Shown piece after piece: positions 24,287-32,759 of a DNA stretch of 54,517 nucleotides. Both the position numbers and the translations under genes were made by a program. The DNA lies in the NCBI GenBank assembly GCA_004144865.1, contig SEAY01000009.1, positions 1 to 54,517 of the forward strand. The letters run 5' to 3'. Below the pieces are notes generated by a model that saw nothing but the letters and a program-made list of their open reading frames with translations, was not told where the DNA came from and ran no database searches. This DNA comes from Comamonadaceae bacterium (GTDB taxonomy: Bacteria > Pseudomonadota > Gammaproteobacteria > Burkholderiales > Burkholderiaceae_C). How positions within the stretch are numbered: the first letter of the stretch is position 1; every line of letters begins with the position of its first letter.

Positions 24287-25033
24287 TCAGTAGGTGGAGC
24301 GGCCGCCGGACAGGTCGAACACCGCGCCCGTGGAGAAGGAGCATTCTTCCGAACACAGCCAGCCGACCATCGCCGCGACCTCCTCGGTGGTGCCGAAGCG
24401 TCCCATCGGGATCTTGGAGAGCATGAACTGGATGTGCGCCTCGGTCATCTGGTCGAAGATCGCCGTCCTCACCGCAGCCGGCGTTACGCAGTTCACGCGC
24501 ACGCCGGTGTCCGCGAGTTCCTTGCCGAGGGACTTGGTGAGGCCGATGACGGCAGCCTTGCTCGCACTGTAAGCGCTGGCGTTGGGATTGCCGTCCTTGC
24601 CCGCCACCGAGGCGATGTTGACGATGCGCCCGTAGTCGGCCTGGCGCATCACCGGCACCACCTCGCGGCAGCACAGGAACAGGCCGTGCACGTTGACGTC
24701 GAACACGTCCTTCCAAGCATCCACCGGGTAGTCCCACAGCTTCGTGTTGGGCCCGGTGACGCCGGCGCTGTTGACCAGCGCATCGATGCGCTGCGAGCGG
24801 CGCACCGTCGATTGCACCGCGTCGCGCACGGAGATCTCGTCACGCACGTCCACCTGCACGAAGCCGCAGCCTTCGCCGAGCCTCTCGGCGGCCTGCCGGC
24901 CCTGCGCGAGGTCGCGGTCCCACAGGCTCACGGTGCCGCCCGAGGCGACGAGGCGCTGCGCGATCGCGAAGCCGAGACCCGTGGCGCCGCCGGTGACCAC
25001 CGCATGGCGGCCATGGAAATCGAGCAGGTTCAT
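24287..25033 (-). CDS. SDR oxidoreductase (sugar-acid island)
   Basis: A 248-residue classical SDR: TGGATGLGFAIAQRL loop at residue 15, NSAGVTGP near residue 88 and the active site NIASVAGKDG then YSASKAAVIGLTKSL (catalytic Tyr and Lys present). The C terminus FSTGAVFDLSGGRSTY is the usual family end. It may oxidise a sugar or sugar acid before or after dehydration. It overlaps the upstream SDR by 4 nt (ATGA) and is followed by the FAH hydrolase 20 nt later. NAD or NADP preference and substrate are not determined by what I can see. Confidence 0.88.
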   Translation of the reverse strand: MNLLDFHGRHAVVTGGATGLGFAIAQRLVASGGTVSLWDRDLAQGRQAAERLGEGCGFVQVDVRDEISVRDAVQSTVRRSQRIDALVNSAGVTGPNTKLWDYPVDAWKDVFDVNVHGLFLCCREVVPVMRQADYGRIVNIASVAGKDGNPNASAYSASKAAVIGLTKSLGKELADTGVRVNCVTPAAVRTAIFDQMTEAHIQFMLSKIPMGRFGTTEEVAAMVGWLCSEECSFSTGAVFDLSGGRSTY

Positions 25034-25776
25034 AGCGTGATGCCTCCGTCCACCGCATAGGCCTGGCCGGTCACGAACACCGATTCGTCGCTGGCGAGGT
25101 AGACCACGATGGGCGCGATCTCCTCGGCCGTGGCGAGCCGGCCCATCGGTTGGCGGGCGATGAAGGCCTTGCGCGCCGCCTCCGGATCGGCATTGGCGTT
25201 GATGCGATCCTGCAGCGAGGGCGTATCCACCGTGCCCGGGCAGATCGCATTGCAGCGGATGCCGTGCGCCACGTAGTCGGCGGCCACGCTCTTGGTCAGG
25301 CCGATCACCGCGGCCTTGGTGGTGCCGTAGATGAAGCGGTTGGGCAGGCCCTTGATGCTGCTGCACACGCTGGCCATGTTGATGATGCTGCCGCGGCCGC
25401 GCCCCTCGTCGTTCTGCAGCATGCGCGGCAGCGCCGACTGGATGGCCCAGAACTGCGCGCGCACGTTCAGGTTGAGCGCGAAATTCCACTCCTCGTCGGT
25501 CGCTTGCAGCACCGTGCCGCCGTGCACGAAGCCGGCGCAGTTGAAGAGCACGTCGATCGCCGGCATGCCGCCGATCACGCGCGCGATGGCGTCCTTGTCC
25601 AGCACGTCGAGCTGCACGCAGCGCACGCCTGTCACGCCCTCGAAGCTGTCGAGGAGCTTCGGATTGACGTCCGTCACCCACACCTGCGCGCCTTCGGCCG
25701 CGAGCGCCATCGCGCTCGCGCGTCCTATGCCCTGGCCCGCGGCGGTGACGAGGGCGGTCCTGTTCTTCAGTCGCAC
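25030..25776 (-). CDS. SDR, 2-keto-3-deoxy-L-fuconate 4-dehydrogenase/BDH2-like
   Basis: A 248-residue SDR with VTAAGQGIGRASAMAL near residue 11, FNCAGFVHGGTVLQ near residue 80, and the active site MASVCSSIKG then YGTTKAAVIGLTKSVAADYV. The segments CNAICPGTVDTPSLQDRI and the end FVTGQAYAVDGGITL match the DHRS6/BDH2 group, to which bacterial 2-keto-3-deoxy-L-fuconate 4-dehydrogenase belongs. An Asp (VTDVN) after the second strand fits NAD use. It would make the 2,4-diketo-3-deoxy acid cleaved by the FAH hydrolase. It is first in the leftward transcript, divergent from the GntR gene. Confidence 0.88.
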   Translation of the reverse strand: MRLKNRTALVTAAGQGIGRASAMALAAEGAQVWVTDVNPKLLDSFEGVTGVRCVQLDVLDKDAIARVIGGMPAIDVLFNCAGFVHGGTVLQATDEEWNFALNLNVRAQFWAIQSALPRMLQNDEGRGRGSIINMASVCSSIKGLPNRFIYGTTKAAVIGLTKSVAADYVAHGIRCNAICPGTVDTPSLQDRINANADPEAARKAFIARQPMGRLATAEEIAPIVVYLASDESVFVTGQAYAVDGGITL

Positions 25777-25845
25777 TGCTTGCTCCTTCGTGCGGGGCTA
25801 GGGAACACCCCGATGCGGCCGCATGGCCACGGGACGGATAGTAAT

Positions 25846-25869
25846 TGGCCTGACCACTTGGCCAGTCAG
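25846..25869. promoter_or_regulatory. Candidate GntR/FCD operator in the divergent spacer
   Basis: TGG-CCTGA-CCA (25846-25856), a common FCD-type half-site form, overlaps a larger inverted repeat CTGAC-N10-GTCAG (25850-25869). TTGGCC also repeats directly at 25845 and 25858. It lies between the SDR start and the GntR start, where a regulator could control both arms. Confidence 0.5.
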
Positions 25870-25891
25870 CAACAACCCTAGCCCCCCTTCC

Positions 25892-26617
25892 ATGCCCCTG
25901 CAGACCGTCGAGTCCAATCGCCTGTACCGCCAGATCGCGGAGCAGTTGCGTGGCCTGATCACGGGCGGCGAGTTCGAGGGTGGGGCGCGGCTGCCCGCCG
26001 AGCGCGACCTGGCGCGGCAGCTGGGCGTGAGCCGCCCCTCGGTGCGCGAGGCGCTGATCGCGCTGGAGGTGGAAGGCTGGGTCGAGGTGCGCACCGGCTC
26101 CGGCATCTACGTGCAGCCGCCGCATCGGCGCGGCGGCGCCCGCGCTCCGGGCAACGGCAATGGCACCGGGACCGATTGGGGTCCGCTGGAACTGATGCGC
26201 GCCCGCGAACTGGTGGAAGGCGAAGTCGCGGCGCTGGCGGCGCGCCATGCGCGCAAGGCGCACGTGGCCGCGATGGCCGGCGCGCTGGAGAGCATGCGCG
26301 AGGACGCCGAAGCCGGCATCGAGCCGCGCGCCGGCGACGAAGCCTTCCACACGGCGATCGCCCAGGCCTGCGGCAACGAGGTGCTTTCCGACACCGTGCG
26401 CAGCTACTGGAGCGCGCGCCACGGCCCGCTCTTCTCCCGCCTGGGCGACTACTTCGAGAACCCCGCCTCCTGGAGCGCCGCCGTGGTGGAGCACGAGGCC
26501 GTCCTGGACGCGATCCGCTCGCACGAGCCGCAGGCGGCCCGCGCGGCCATGCAGCAGCACCTGAAGAAAGCCACCACCCGATACAGCGCGAGCTGGCGCC
26601 GCGCCAACCATCCCTGA
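25892..26617 (+). CDS. GntR family regulator, FCD (FadR) subfamily
   Basis: A 241-residue regulator. The winged helix at residues 10-75 has RLPAERDLARQLGVSRPSVREALIALEVEG. The FCD all-helical effector domain follows, with likely metal ligands in DEAFHTAIAQACGN and VEHEAVLDAI. FCD regulators bind carboxylates such as sugar acids. The ATG at 25892 was chosen because the candidate operator lies just upstream; a longer in-frame start at 25823 would put the operator inside the gene. It probably controls the divergent SDR-SDR-FAH genes and the TRAP-dehydratase genes that follow, with the imported acid or a keto-deoxy intermediate as effector. Confidence 0.9.
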   Translation: MPLQTVESNRLYRQIAEQLRGLITGGEFEGGARLPAERDLARQLGVSRPSVREALIALEVEGWVEVRTGSGIYVQPPHRRGGARAPGNGNGTGTDWGPLELMRARELVEGEVAALAARHARKAHVAAMAGALESMREDAEAGIEPRAGDEAFHTAIAQACGNEVLSDTVRSYWSARHGPLFSRLGDYFENPASWSAAVVEHEAVLDAIRSHEPQAARAAMQQHLKKATTRYSASWRRANHP

Positions 26618-26648
26618 CGCCAGAGAGAAAACCCAAAGGAGACAAGCC

Positions 26649-27626
26649 ATGAGCAAACGCCTCACCCTGAAACTCATCGCGGCCTGCGCGCTGGCCGCCG
26701 CTGCCGCCGCACCGGCGCACGCGCAGACCAAGCTGAAGTGGGCCCACGTCTACGAGACGTCCGAGCCGTACCACAAGTGGTCGGTGTGGGCGGGCGAGGA
26801 ATTCAAGAAGCGCACCAACGGCAAGTACGAGATCCAGGTCTTCCCGGCCTCCAGCCTCGGCAAGGAAAGCGAGATCAACCAGGGCCTGCAGCTGGGCACG
26901 GTGGACATCATCCTGACCGGCGCCTCCTTCGCGGCCAGCTCGTTCCCGCGGCTGGCGGTGAGCTACTACCCGTTCACGTTCCGCGATGCGGACCACGTCA
27001 TCAAGTACAGCAAGAGCGACGTGTTCAAGGAGCTGACCGAGGGCTACAAGAAAGCCACCGGCAACACCGTGACCGCGCTCACGTACTACGGTGCTCGCCA
27101 CGCCACCAGCAACAAGCTGTTCACCACCTGCGAGCAGATGAAGGGCCTGAAGATGCGCGTGCCCGATGCGCCGGCCTACACCGCGCTGCCGCGCGCCTGC
27201 GGCGCCAATCCCACGCCGATCGCCTTCGCCGAGGTTTACCTGGCCCTGCAGAACGGCACCGTGGACGCGCAGGAAAACCCGCTGCCCACCATCGAGGCCA
27301 AGAAGTTCTTCGAGGTGCAGAAGAACATCATCCTCACCGGCCACATCGCGGACTCGCTGCTGACCGTGGTGTCGCCCACGCTCATGGGCAAGCTGACGCC
27401 GGCGGAACAGAAGATCCTGGCCGACGTGACGCAGGAGGCTGCCGAGCGCGCCACCAACGACATCCGCAAGCGCGAGGGCGAGCTCGTCGACGAGTTCAAG
27501 AAGAAGGGCATCAACGTGGTCACGGTCGATCGCGGTGCCTTCCAGCAGCACGTGCTGAAGAACATCTCCTTCGAATCCATGAAGCTGGACAAGAAGGACT
27601 GGGACCGCATCGTCGGCCTGAAGTGA
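26649..27626 (+). CDS. TRAP transporter substrate-binding protein (DctP family)
   Basis: A 325-residue periplasmic binding protein. A signal peptide ends at AHA-Q near residue 26. The mature part has the DctP pattern: TKLKWAHVYETSEPYHKWSV, FPASSLGKESEINQGLQLG near residue 75, and the MKGLKMRVPD segment near residue 160, where the conserved Arg clamps a carboxylate. A strong Shine-Dalgarno (AAAGGAG) precedes the ATG. Substrate is a carboxylate; the surrounding genes suggest a sugar acid. Stop and next start overlap as TGATG. Confidence 0.92.
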   Translation: MSKRLTLKLIAACALAAAAAAPAHAQTKLKWAHVYETSEPYHKWSVWAGEEFKKRTNGKYEIQVFPASSLGKESEINQGLQLGTVDIILTGASFAASSFPRLAVSYYPFTFRDADHVIKYSKSDVFKELTEGYKKATGNTVTALTYYGARHATSNKLFTTCEQMKGLKMRVPDAPAYTALPRACGANPTPIAFAEVYLALQNGTVDAQENPLPTIEAKKFFEVQKNIILTGHIADSLLTVVSPTLMGKLTPAEQKILADVTQEAAERATNDIRKREGELVDEFKKKGINVVTVDRGAFQQHVLKNISFESMKLDKKDWDRIVGLK

Positions 27627-28264
27627 TGGCGGCGCTGCGCGAAGCGACCGAAGGCGCCGGCGTGGGCGGGGGACCCGCCCGCGCGCACGCCGGCGTGCAC
27701 ACCATCGACGACATGCCGCACGTGCTGGGCGAGGACGGCCAGTTCCATGCCCAGGACGAGGCGGTCGACCTCTCCGGCACGCCCTGGGAGGCCTGGGTCG
27801 CGCTGGGCTTCTTCTGGGTGCTGGGCGGCGTCGTGGTTTACCAGTTCGTCACCCGCTACGTGCTGAACGACTCCGCGGCGTGGACGGAGGAAATCGCGCG
27901 CTACCTGCTGATCGCGACGGTGTTCACCGGCGCGACGATAGGCGTGATCAAGAACAACCACATCCAGGTGGACTTCTTCTACCGCTACATGCCGCCGGGC
28001 ATGGCGCGCGTGATGGCGACGGCGGTCGACGTGCTGCGCATCGCGTTCTTCGGGGCGGCGGTGGTGCTCACGGTGATGATGATGGTGCGACTGGGCAGCA
28101 ACTCGCGCATGACGATGGTGGACCTTCCGATGAACTGGGTCTACGCCACGGCGCTCCTCGGCTTCGCCATGATGACCGTGCGCGCGATCGGCATCGCCCG
28201 CCGGCACCGGCAGCGCGGCTGGACGGTGCTGGAGCGCCCCATGACCGAAATGACCGACAACTAG
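27626..28264 (+). CDS. TRAP transporter small membrane subunit (DctQ family)
   Basis: A 212-residue subunit with four predicted helices between about residues 55 and 190 and the DctQ motif TEEIARYLLIATVFTGAT near residue 90, followed by KNNHIQVDFFYRYMP. The first ~50 residues are a polar, Gly/Ala/His-rich extension not usual for the family (most are 160-180 residues). It may start later, but no internal Met with a Shine-Dalgarno is evident, and the TGATG overlap favours this start. It links the binding protein to the large DctM subunit. Confidence 0.9.
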   Translation: MAALREATEGAGVGGGPARAHAGVHTIDDMPHVLGEDGQFHAQDEAVDLSGTPWEAWVALGFFWVLGGVVVYQFVTRYVLNDSAAWTEEIARYLLIATVFTGATIGVIKNNHIQVDFFYRYMPPGMARVMATAVDVLRIAFFGAAVVLTVMMMVRLGSNSRMTMVDLPMNWVYATALLGFAMMTVRAIGIARRHRQRGWTVLERPMTEMTDN

Positions 28265-28278
28265 AACGAAGGCAGCGC

Positions 28279-29688
28279 ATGCTCAAGGTCCTCTTCCTGC
28301 TGCTCATGGGCGGCGGGCTTCCCGTGGCCATCGCGATGGCGGGCTCCGCCCTGGTCTACATCCTGTGGCAGCACGCGCAGGGCACCGGGAGCCTGCCCCC
28401 CTTCGTGGTGATCCACCGCATGGTGAGCGGCATCGACAGCTTCCCGCTGCTGGCCGTGCCCTTCTTCATCCTGGCCGGCAACCTGATGAACAACGCCGGC
28501 ATCACCAACCGCATCTACAACTACGCGCTGGCGCTGGTAGGCTGGCTCAAGGGCGGCCTGGGCCACGTGAACGTGGTGGGCTCGGTGGTGTTCGCCGGCA
28601 TGAGCGGCACGGCCATCGCCGATGCCGCGGGACTGGGCACCATCGAGATCAAGGCCATGAAGGACCATGGCTACGCCACCGAATTCGCCGTCGGGGTCAC
28701 GGCGGCCTCCGCGACGCTGGGGCCCATCATCCCGCCCAGCCTGCCTTTCGTGATCTACGGGATGATGGCCAACGTGAGCGTGGGCGCGTTGTTCCTCGCG
28801 GGCATCCTGCCCGGCGTGGGCATGGCGCTGCTGATGATGCTGACGGTGGCTTACTTCGCCCACCGCAACGGCTGGGGCGGCGACATCAAGTTCGAGTGGT
28901 CGCGCGTGAGCAAGGCGCTGGCCGAGACCGCGGTGGTGATCGCCTGGCCCCTCGCACTCTGGCTGCTGATCGCCAAGGCGGGCCTGCAGCCGCAGCTCAC
29001 CGTGCTCGGTGCCGCGATCGTCCTCTTCACCCTCGACCGCATCTTCCGCTTCCAGGCGGTGCTGCCGATCATGACGCCCGTGCTGCTGATCGGCGGCATG
29101 ACCACCGGCGTGTTCACGCCCACCGAGGGCGCCATCGCCGCCTGCCTGTGGGCCATGGCGCTCGGCTTCCTGTGGTACCGCACGCTGAACTGGAAGATGT
29201 TCGTCAAGATCTGCCTCGACACGGTGGAGACCACGGCCACGGTGCTGTTCATCGTCGCGGCGGCGAGCATCTTCGGCTGGATGCTCACCGCCACCGGCGT
29301 GACCGCGGCGATCTCGGGCTGGGTGCTGTCGTTCACGCAGGAGCAGTGGGTGTTTCTGCTGCTGGCCAACGTCCTGATGCTGTTCGTAGGCTGCTTCCTG
29401 GAGCCGACCGCCGCCATCACGATCCTCGTGCCGATCCTGGTGCCGATCTGCCAGCAGCTGGGCATCGACCTCGTGCACTTCGGCCTGGTGATGGTGCTCA
29501 ACCTCATGATCGGGCTGCTGCACCCGCCCATGGGGATGGTGCTGTTCGTTCTGGCGCGGGTGGCGAAGCTGTCCGTGGAGCGGACCACGATTGCCATCCT
29601 GCCGTGGCTGGTGCCGCTGCTGGTTTCGCTGGCGCTCATCACTTACCTGCCGAAGGCCGTACTCTGGCTGCCGAAAATGTTCTATTGA
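28279..29688 (+). CDS. TRAP transporter large permease subunit (DctM family)
   Basis: A 469-residue polytopic membrane protein with 11-12 predicted helices. DctM signatures are present: SGTAIADAAGLGTIEIKAM near residue 115, ASATLGPIIPPSLPFVIYG near residue 145, and CFLEPTAAITILVPILVP near residue 375. It forms the sodium-driven channel with DctQ. It is somewhat longer than the common ~425 residues because of a hydrophilic loop near residues 195-215 and an extra helix pair. It ends just before a paired-hairpin repeat, which may attenuate transcription into the dehydratase gene. Confidence 0.93.
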   Translation: MLKVLFLLLMGGGLPVAIAMAGSALVYILWQHAQGTGSLPPFVVIHRMVSGIDSFPLLAVPFFILAGNLMNNAGITNRIYNYALALVGWLKGGLGHVNVVGSVVFAGMSGTAIADAAGLGTIEIKAMKDHGYATEFAVGVTAASATLGPIIPPSLPFVIYGMMANVSVGALFLAGILPGVGMALLMMLTVAYFAHRNGWGGDIKFEWSRVSKALAETAVVIAWPLALWLLIAKAGLQPQLTVLGAAIVLFTLDRIFRFQAVLPIMTPVLLIGGMTTGVFTPTEGAIAACLWAMALGFLWYRTLNWKMFVKICLDTVETTATVLFIVAAASIFGWMLTATGVTAAISGWVLSFTQEQWVFLLLANVLMLFVGCFLEPTAAITILVPILVPICQQLGIDLVHFGLVMVLNLMIGLLHPPMGMVLFVLARVAKLSVERTTIAILPWLVPLLVSLALITYLPKAVLWLPKMFY

Positions 29689-29692
29689 TCCC

Positions 29693-29767
29693 CGTCATTC
29701 CCGCGCAGGCGGGAATCCAGGGCTCCCGTGCTGAACGCCCTGGTTCCCCGCCTGCGCGGGGATGACG
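29693..29767. repeat. Paired-hairpin repeat, family A (between DctM and dehydratase genes)
   Basis: CGTCATTCCCGCGCAGGCGG then GAATCCAGGG, a 15-bp core, then CCCTGGTTCCCCGCCTGCGC and GGGGATGACG. Outer ends CGTCAT/ATGACG are perfectly complementary, the most symmetric copy in the window. It splits co-directional genes, so partial termination is possible. Confidence 0.85.
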
Positions 29768-29785
29768 GGAAACCGGACCCCCCGC

Positions 29786-31312
29786 ATGACACCCTTCATC
29801 CGACTCCATCCCGCCGACGACGTCCTCATCGCCCGCTCGCAACTCGTGGGCGGCACCACCGTGGAGAACGTCACCGCGCGCGGCCTCATCCCGCCCGGCC
29901 ACAAGATCGCCATGCGGGACATCGCCACCGGCCAGCCCGTGCGGCGCTACAACCAGATCATCGGCTTCGCCAGCAAGCCCATCGCCGCCGGCGAGCACGT
30001 GCACACGCACAACCTGGACGTCGGGCCCAACGGGGGCGACTTCGCGCGCGATTACGCGTTCGGCGCCGACGTGAAGCCCGAGCCGCCGCGGCGCGAGGCG
30101 ACCTTCATGGGCATCAAGCGCCCCGACGGCCGCGTCGCCACGCGCAACTACATCGGCGTGCTCTCCAGCGTGAACTGCTCCGCCACCGCTGCGCGGGCGA
30201 TCGCCGACCATTTCTCGCGCCAGACGCATCCGCAGGCGCTTGCCGACTACCCCAACGTCGACGGCGTGGTGGCGCTCACGCATGGCACCGGCTGCGGCAT
30301 GGACACCGAGGGCACCGGCATGCAGATCCTGGAGCGCACGCTGGCCGGCTACGCGACGCACGCCAACTTCGCCGCGGTGATCGTCGTGGGCCTGGGCTGC
30401 GAGGCCAACCAGATCAACGCCTGGCTCGCGCACAGCAGCCTGCGCGAGGGCGACACGCTGCGCGTGTTCAACATCCAGGACACCGGCGGCACGCGCCGCA
30501 CCGTGGAGAAGGGAATCGCACTCGTGCAGGAGATGCTGCCGGCGGCCAACCGCGCCAGGCGCGAGCCCTGCAGCGCGGCGCACATCACCATCGGGCTGCA
30601 GTGCGGCGGCTCCGACGGATATTCCGGCATCAGCGCCAACCCGGCTCTCGGCGCGGCGGTGGACCTGCTGGTGGCGCATGGCGGCACGGCGATCCTCTCG
30701 GAGACGCCCGAGATCTACGGCGCCGAGCACCTGCTGACGCGCCGCGCCGTGCGGCGCGAGGTGGGCGAGAAGCTGGTGTCGCGGATCCGCTGGTGGGAGC
30801 ACTACACCAAGATGAACGAAGGCGAGATGAACAACAATCCCTCGCCCGGCAACAAGGCCGGCGGCCTCACCACCATCCTGGAGAAGTCGCTGGGCGCCGT
30901 GGCCAAGGGCGGCACCACCAACCTGCAGGCCGTGTACGAGTACGCCGAGCCGGTGACGGCCCACGGCTTCGTCTACATGGACACGCCCGGGTACGACCCG
31001 GTGAGCGCCACCGGCCAGGTGGCGGGCGGCGCCAACATGATCTGCTTCACCACGGGACGTGGCTCCGCCTACGGCTGCGCGCCCTCCCCTTCGCTCAAGC
31101 TCGCCACCAACACGGCGCTGTGGCAGCGGCAGGAAGAGGACATGGACATCAACTGCGGCGAGATCATCGACGGCCGCTCTTCCATCCAGGAGATGGGCGA
31201 GCGGATCTTCCGCCTCGTGCTGGCCACCGCTTCGGGCGAGCACAGCAAGAGCGAACAGCATGGCTACGGCCAGAACGAATTCGTGCCGTGGCAAGTCGGC
31301 GCGGTGATGTGA
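29786..31312 (+). CDS. UxaA family (altronate/galactarate-type) dehydratase
   Basis: A 508-residue dehydratase. The N-terminal SAF-like domain (residues 1-95) has RLHPADDVLIARSQL and a HVHTHNLDV segment. The UxaA core begins near residue 105 (RVATRNYIGVLSSVNCSAT). Cys-containing motifs TCGM-like THGTGCGMD near residue 165, GLQCGGSDGYSGI near 270, and FTTGRGSAYGCAPSPSLK near 420 are iron or substrate ligands in the family. It would remove water from an aldonate or aldarate to give a 2-keto-3-deoxy acid. The ATG at 29786 was preferred to one at 29762 inside the repeat. Confidence 0.92.
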   Translation: MTPFIRLHPADDVLIARSQLVGGTTVENVTARGLIPPGHKIAMRDIATGQPVRRYNQIIGFASKPIAAGEHVHTHNLDVGPNGGDFARDYAFGADVKPEPPRREATFMGIKRPDGRVATRNYIGVLSSVNCSATAARAIADHFSRQTHPQALADYPNVDGVVALTHGTGCGMDTEGTGMQILERTLAGYATHANFAAVIVVGLGCEANQINAWLAHSSLREGDTLRVFNIQDTGGTRRTVEKGIALVQEMLPAANRARREPCSAAHITIGLQCGGSDGYSGISANPALGAAVDLLVAHGGTAILSETPEIYGAEHLLTRRAVRREVGEKLVSRIRWWEHYTKMNEGEMNNNPSPGNKAGGLTTILEKSLGAVAKGGTTNLQAVYEYAEPVTAHGFVYMDTPGYDPVSATGQVAGGANMICFTTGRGSAYGCAPSPSLKLATNTALWQRQEEDMDINCGEIIDGRSSIQEMGERIFRLVLATASGEHSKSEQHGYGQNEFVPWQVGAVM

Positions 31313-31325
31313 GGGACACGAAAAG

Positions 31326-32384
31326 ATGACACGCAAGGCCACGGCTGCGCAGCTGCGCGCCACCGTCGCGAAGATCCTGGCCGCCGCCGGCAGCGCCGAA
31401 GCGGAGAGCCGGCAGGTCGCCGACAACCTGGTGCTCGCCAACCTGAGCGGCCACGACTCGCATGGCGTGGGCATGGTGCCGCGCTACATCGACGCCGTGC
31501 TCGAAGGCGGCCTCAAGCCGAACACCGGCGTGGAGGTGAAGCTGGACGCCGGCAGCCTGCTGGCGCTGGATGGACGGCGCGGCTACGGACAGGTCGTCGG
31601 GGTGCAGGCGATGGAACGCGCCATCGCGCGCGCGCAGGAGACCGGCAGCTGCGTGATGGCGCTGGCCAACGCGCACCACCTGGGACGCATCGGGCATTTC
31701 GCCGAGATGGCCGTGGCGAAGGGCCTGGTCTCCATCCATTTCGTCAACGTGCAGTCCCGTCCCGTGGTGGCGCCCTGGGGCGGCGGCGACGGGCGCTACG
31801 GCACCAACCCGTTCTGTGTCGGCATCCCCATGGAAGGACGCGATCCCTTCGTGCTGGACTTCGCGACCAGCCGCGTCGCGCAGGGCAAGATGCGCGTGGC
31901 GCACAACGAGGGCCGGCAGGTGGAGCCGGGCTACCTGATCGACGAGAAGGGGCAACCGACGAGCAACCCCGGCGTGGTGGTCGTTCCGCAACCGGGCGGC
32001 ATGTTCGGCGCCCTGCTCGCGTTCGGCGAACACAAGGGCTACGGCATGGCGGTGGCTTGCGAGCTGCTGGGCGGCGCGCTCACCGGCAGCGGCACGTGGC
32101 ACCGGCCCGCCGACAACCTGCGTGCCGTGATCAACGGGATGTTCACGATCGTGGTCGATCCGCGCAAGCTGGGCACGCAGGAAGCTTTCGCGCGCGAAGC
32201 GCTCGCCTTCGCGGACTGGCTGCGGCAAAGCCCGCCCGCGCCCGGCTCCGACGGCGTGTTGCTCGCGGGCGAGCCGGAACGCAGGGCGCGCCGCGAACGC
32301 GAGGCCGATGGCATCGCGCTCGACGACCAGACGTGGGCCGAGATCGTCGCGGCCGGCGCGAAGGTCGGCGCGCGAATCGGCTAG
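31326..32384 (+). CDS. Ldh2 family malate/lactate/ureidoglycolate-type dehydrogenase
   Basis: A 352-residue NAD(P)-dependent dehydrogenase of the Ldh2/MDH2 fold. Family features: NLSGHDSHGVGMVPRYID near residue 40 (catalytic His), ANAHHLGRIGHFAEMA near residue 116, and FGEHKGYGMAVACELLGGAL near residue 235. It reversibly reduces 2-oxo acids to 2-hydroxy acids. Here it could oxidise the hydroxy acid freed by the FAH-type hydrolase, or a sugar acid. It begins 13 nt after the dehydratase and its stop is 7 nt from a convergent gene's stop. Substrate not resolved. Confidence 0.88.
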   Translation: MTRKATAAQLRATVAKILAAAGSAEAESRQVADNLVLANLSGHDSHGVGMVPRYIDAVLEGGLKPNTGVEVKLDAGSLLALDGRRGYGQVVGVQAMERAIARAQETGSCVMALANAHHLGRIGHFAEMAVAKGLVSIHFVNVQSRPVVAPWGGGDGRYGTNPFCVGIPMEGRDPFVLDFATSRVAQGKMRVAHNEGRQVEPGYLIDEKGQPTSNPGVVVVPQPGGMFGALLAFGEHKGYGMAVACELLGGALTGSGTWHRPADNLRAVINGMFTIVVDPRKLGTQEAFAREALAFADWLRQSPPAPGSDGVLLAGEPERRARREREADGIALDDQTWAEIVAAGAKVGARIG

Positions 32385-32391
32385 AGCCGAC

Positions 32392-32724
32392 TTACTTCAG
32401 CCGCTTCCAGCGCTCGAACTCGTCGTCGACGTTGGCACCCGGGGGCACGTTCACCCAATAGCGGGTGGTGACGACCTTGGTGTTGCCGTTCACGGTCTCG
32501 GTGCTGCCCGCCTGGGCCATCACCGCGCCGTCGATCGTCGGCTTCGGCAGCACTTCGACGGTGCGGATCGGGCCGCTCACGACGGTGCTGGTGGAAACGC
32601 CGGGCGTCACCACGGCGCCGGTGCCGGAGGTGACGGCGATGTTGGTGCTGGATTGCACCGCAGCCTGCGCGAACACGCCGGTGGCGGCTGCCGCCAGGGC
32701 GGCGGCGAGGATGGCTTTCTTCAT
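32392..32724 (-). CDS. Small secreted protein, paralogue A
   Basis: A 110-residue exported protein with a signal peptide (KKAILAAALAAAATGVFAQ). The mature part is a Ser/Thr/Val-rich stretch ending in VVTTRYWVNVPPGANVDDEF then ERWKRLK. The end matches the neighbouring gene's TRYWFNVP...EFLRWQRLL, so the two are paralogues. The ATG at 32724 begins the signal peptide and has AAGGAG upstream. I do not recognise a domain. The invariant RYW(V/F)NVP and RW.RL motifs suggest a short structured C terminus after a flexible linker. Convergent with the Ldh2 gene. Confidence 0.72.
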   Translation of the reverse strand: MKKAILAAALAAAATGVFAQAAVQSSTNIAVTSGTGAVVTPGVSTSTVVSGPIRTVEVLPKPTIDGAVMAQAGSTETVNGNTKVVTTRYWVNVPPGANVDDEFERWKRLK

Positions 32725-32759
32725 CTGGAACTCCTTCGGTTCAGTGGGGATGCAGGGGG

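Noticed and set aside
5961..29767. Repeats considered as a CRISPR array
   Set aside because: Units are kilobases apart, palindromic and at gene ends. There is no regular spacing and no cas gene.
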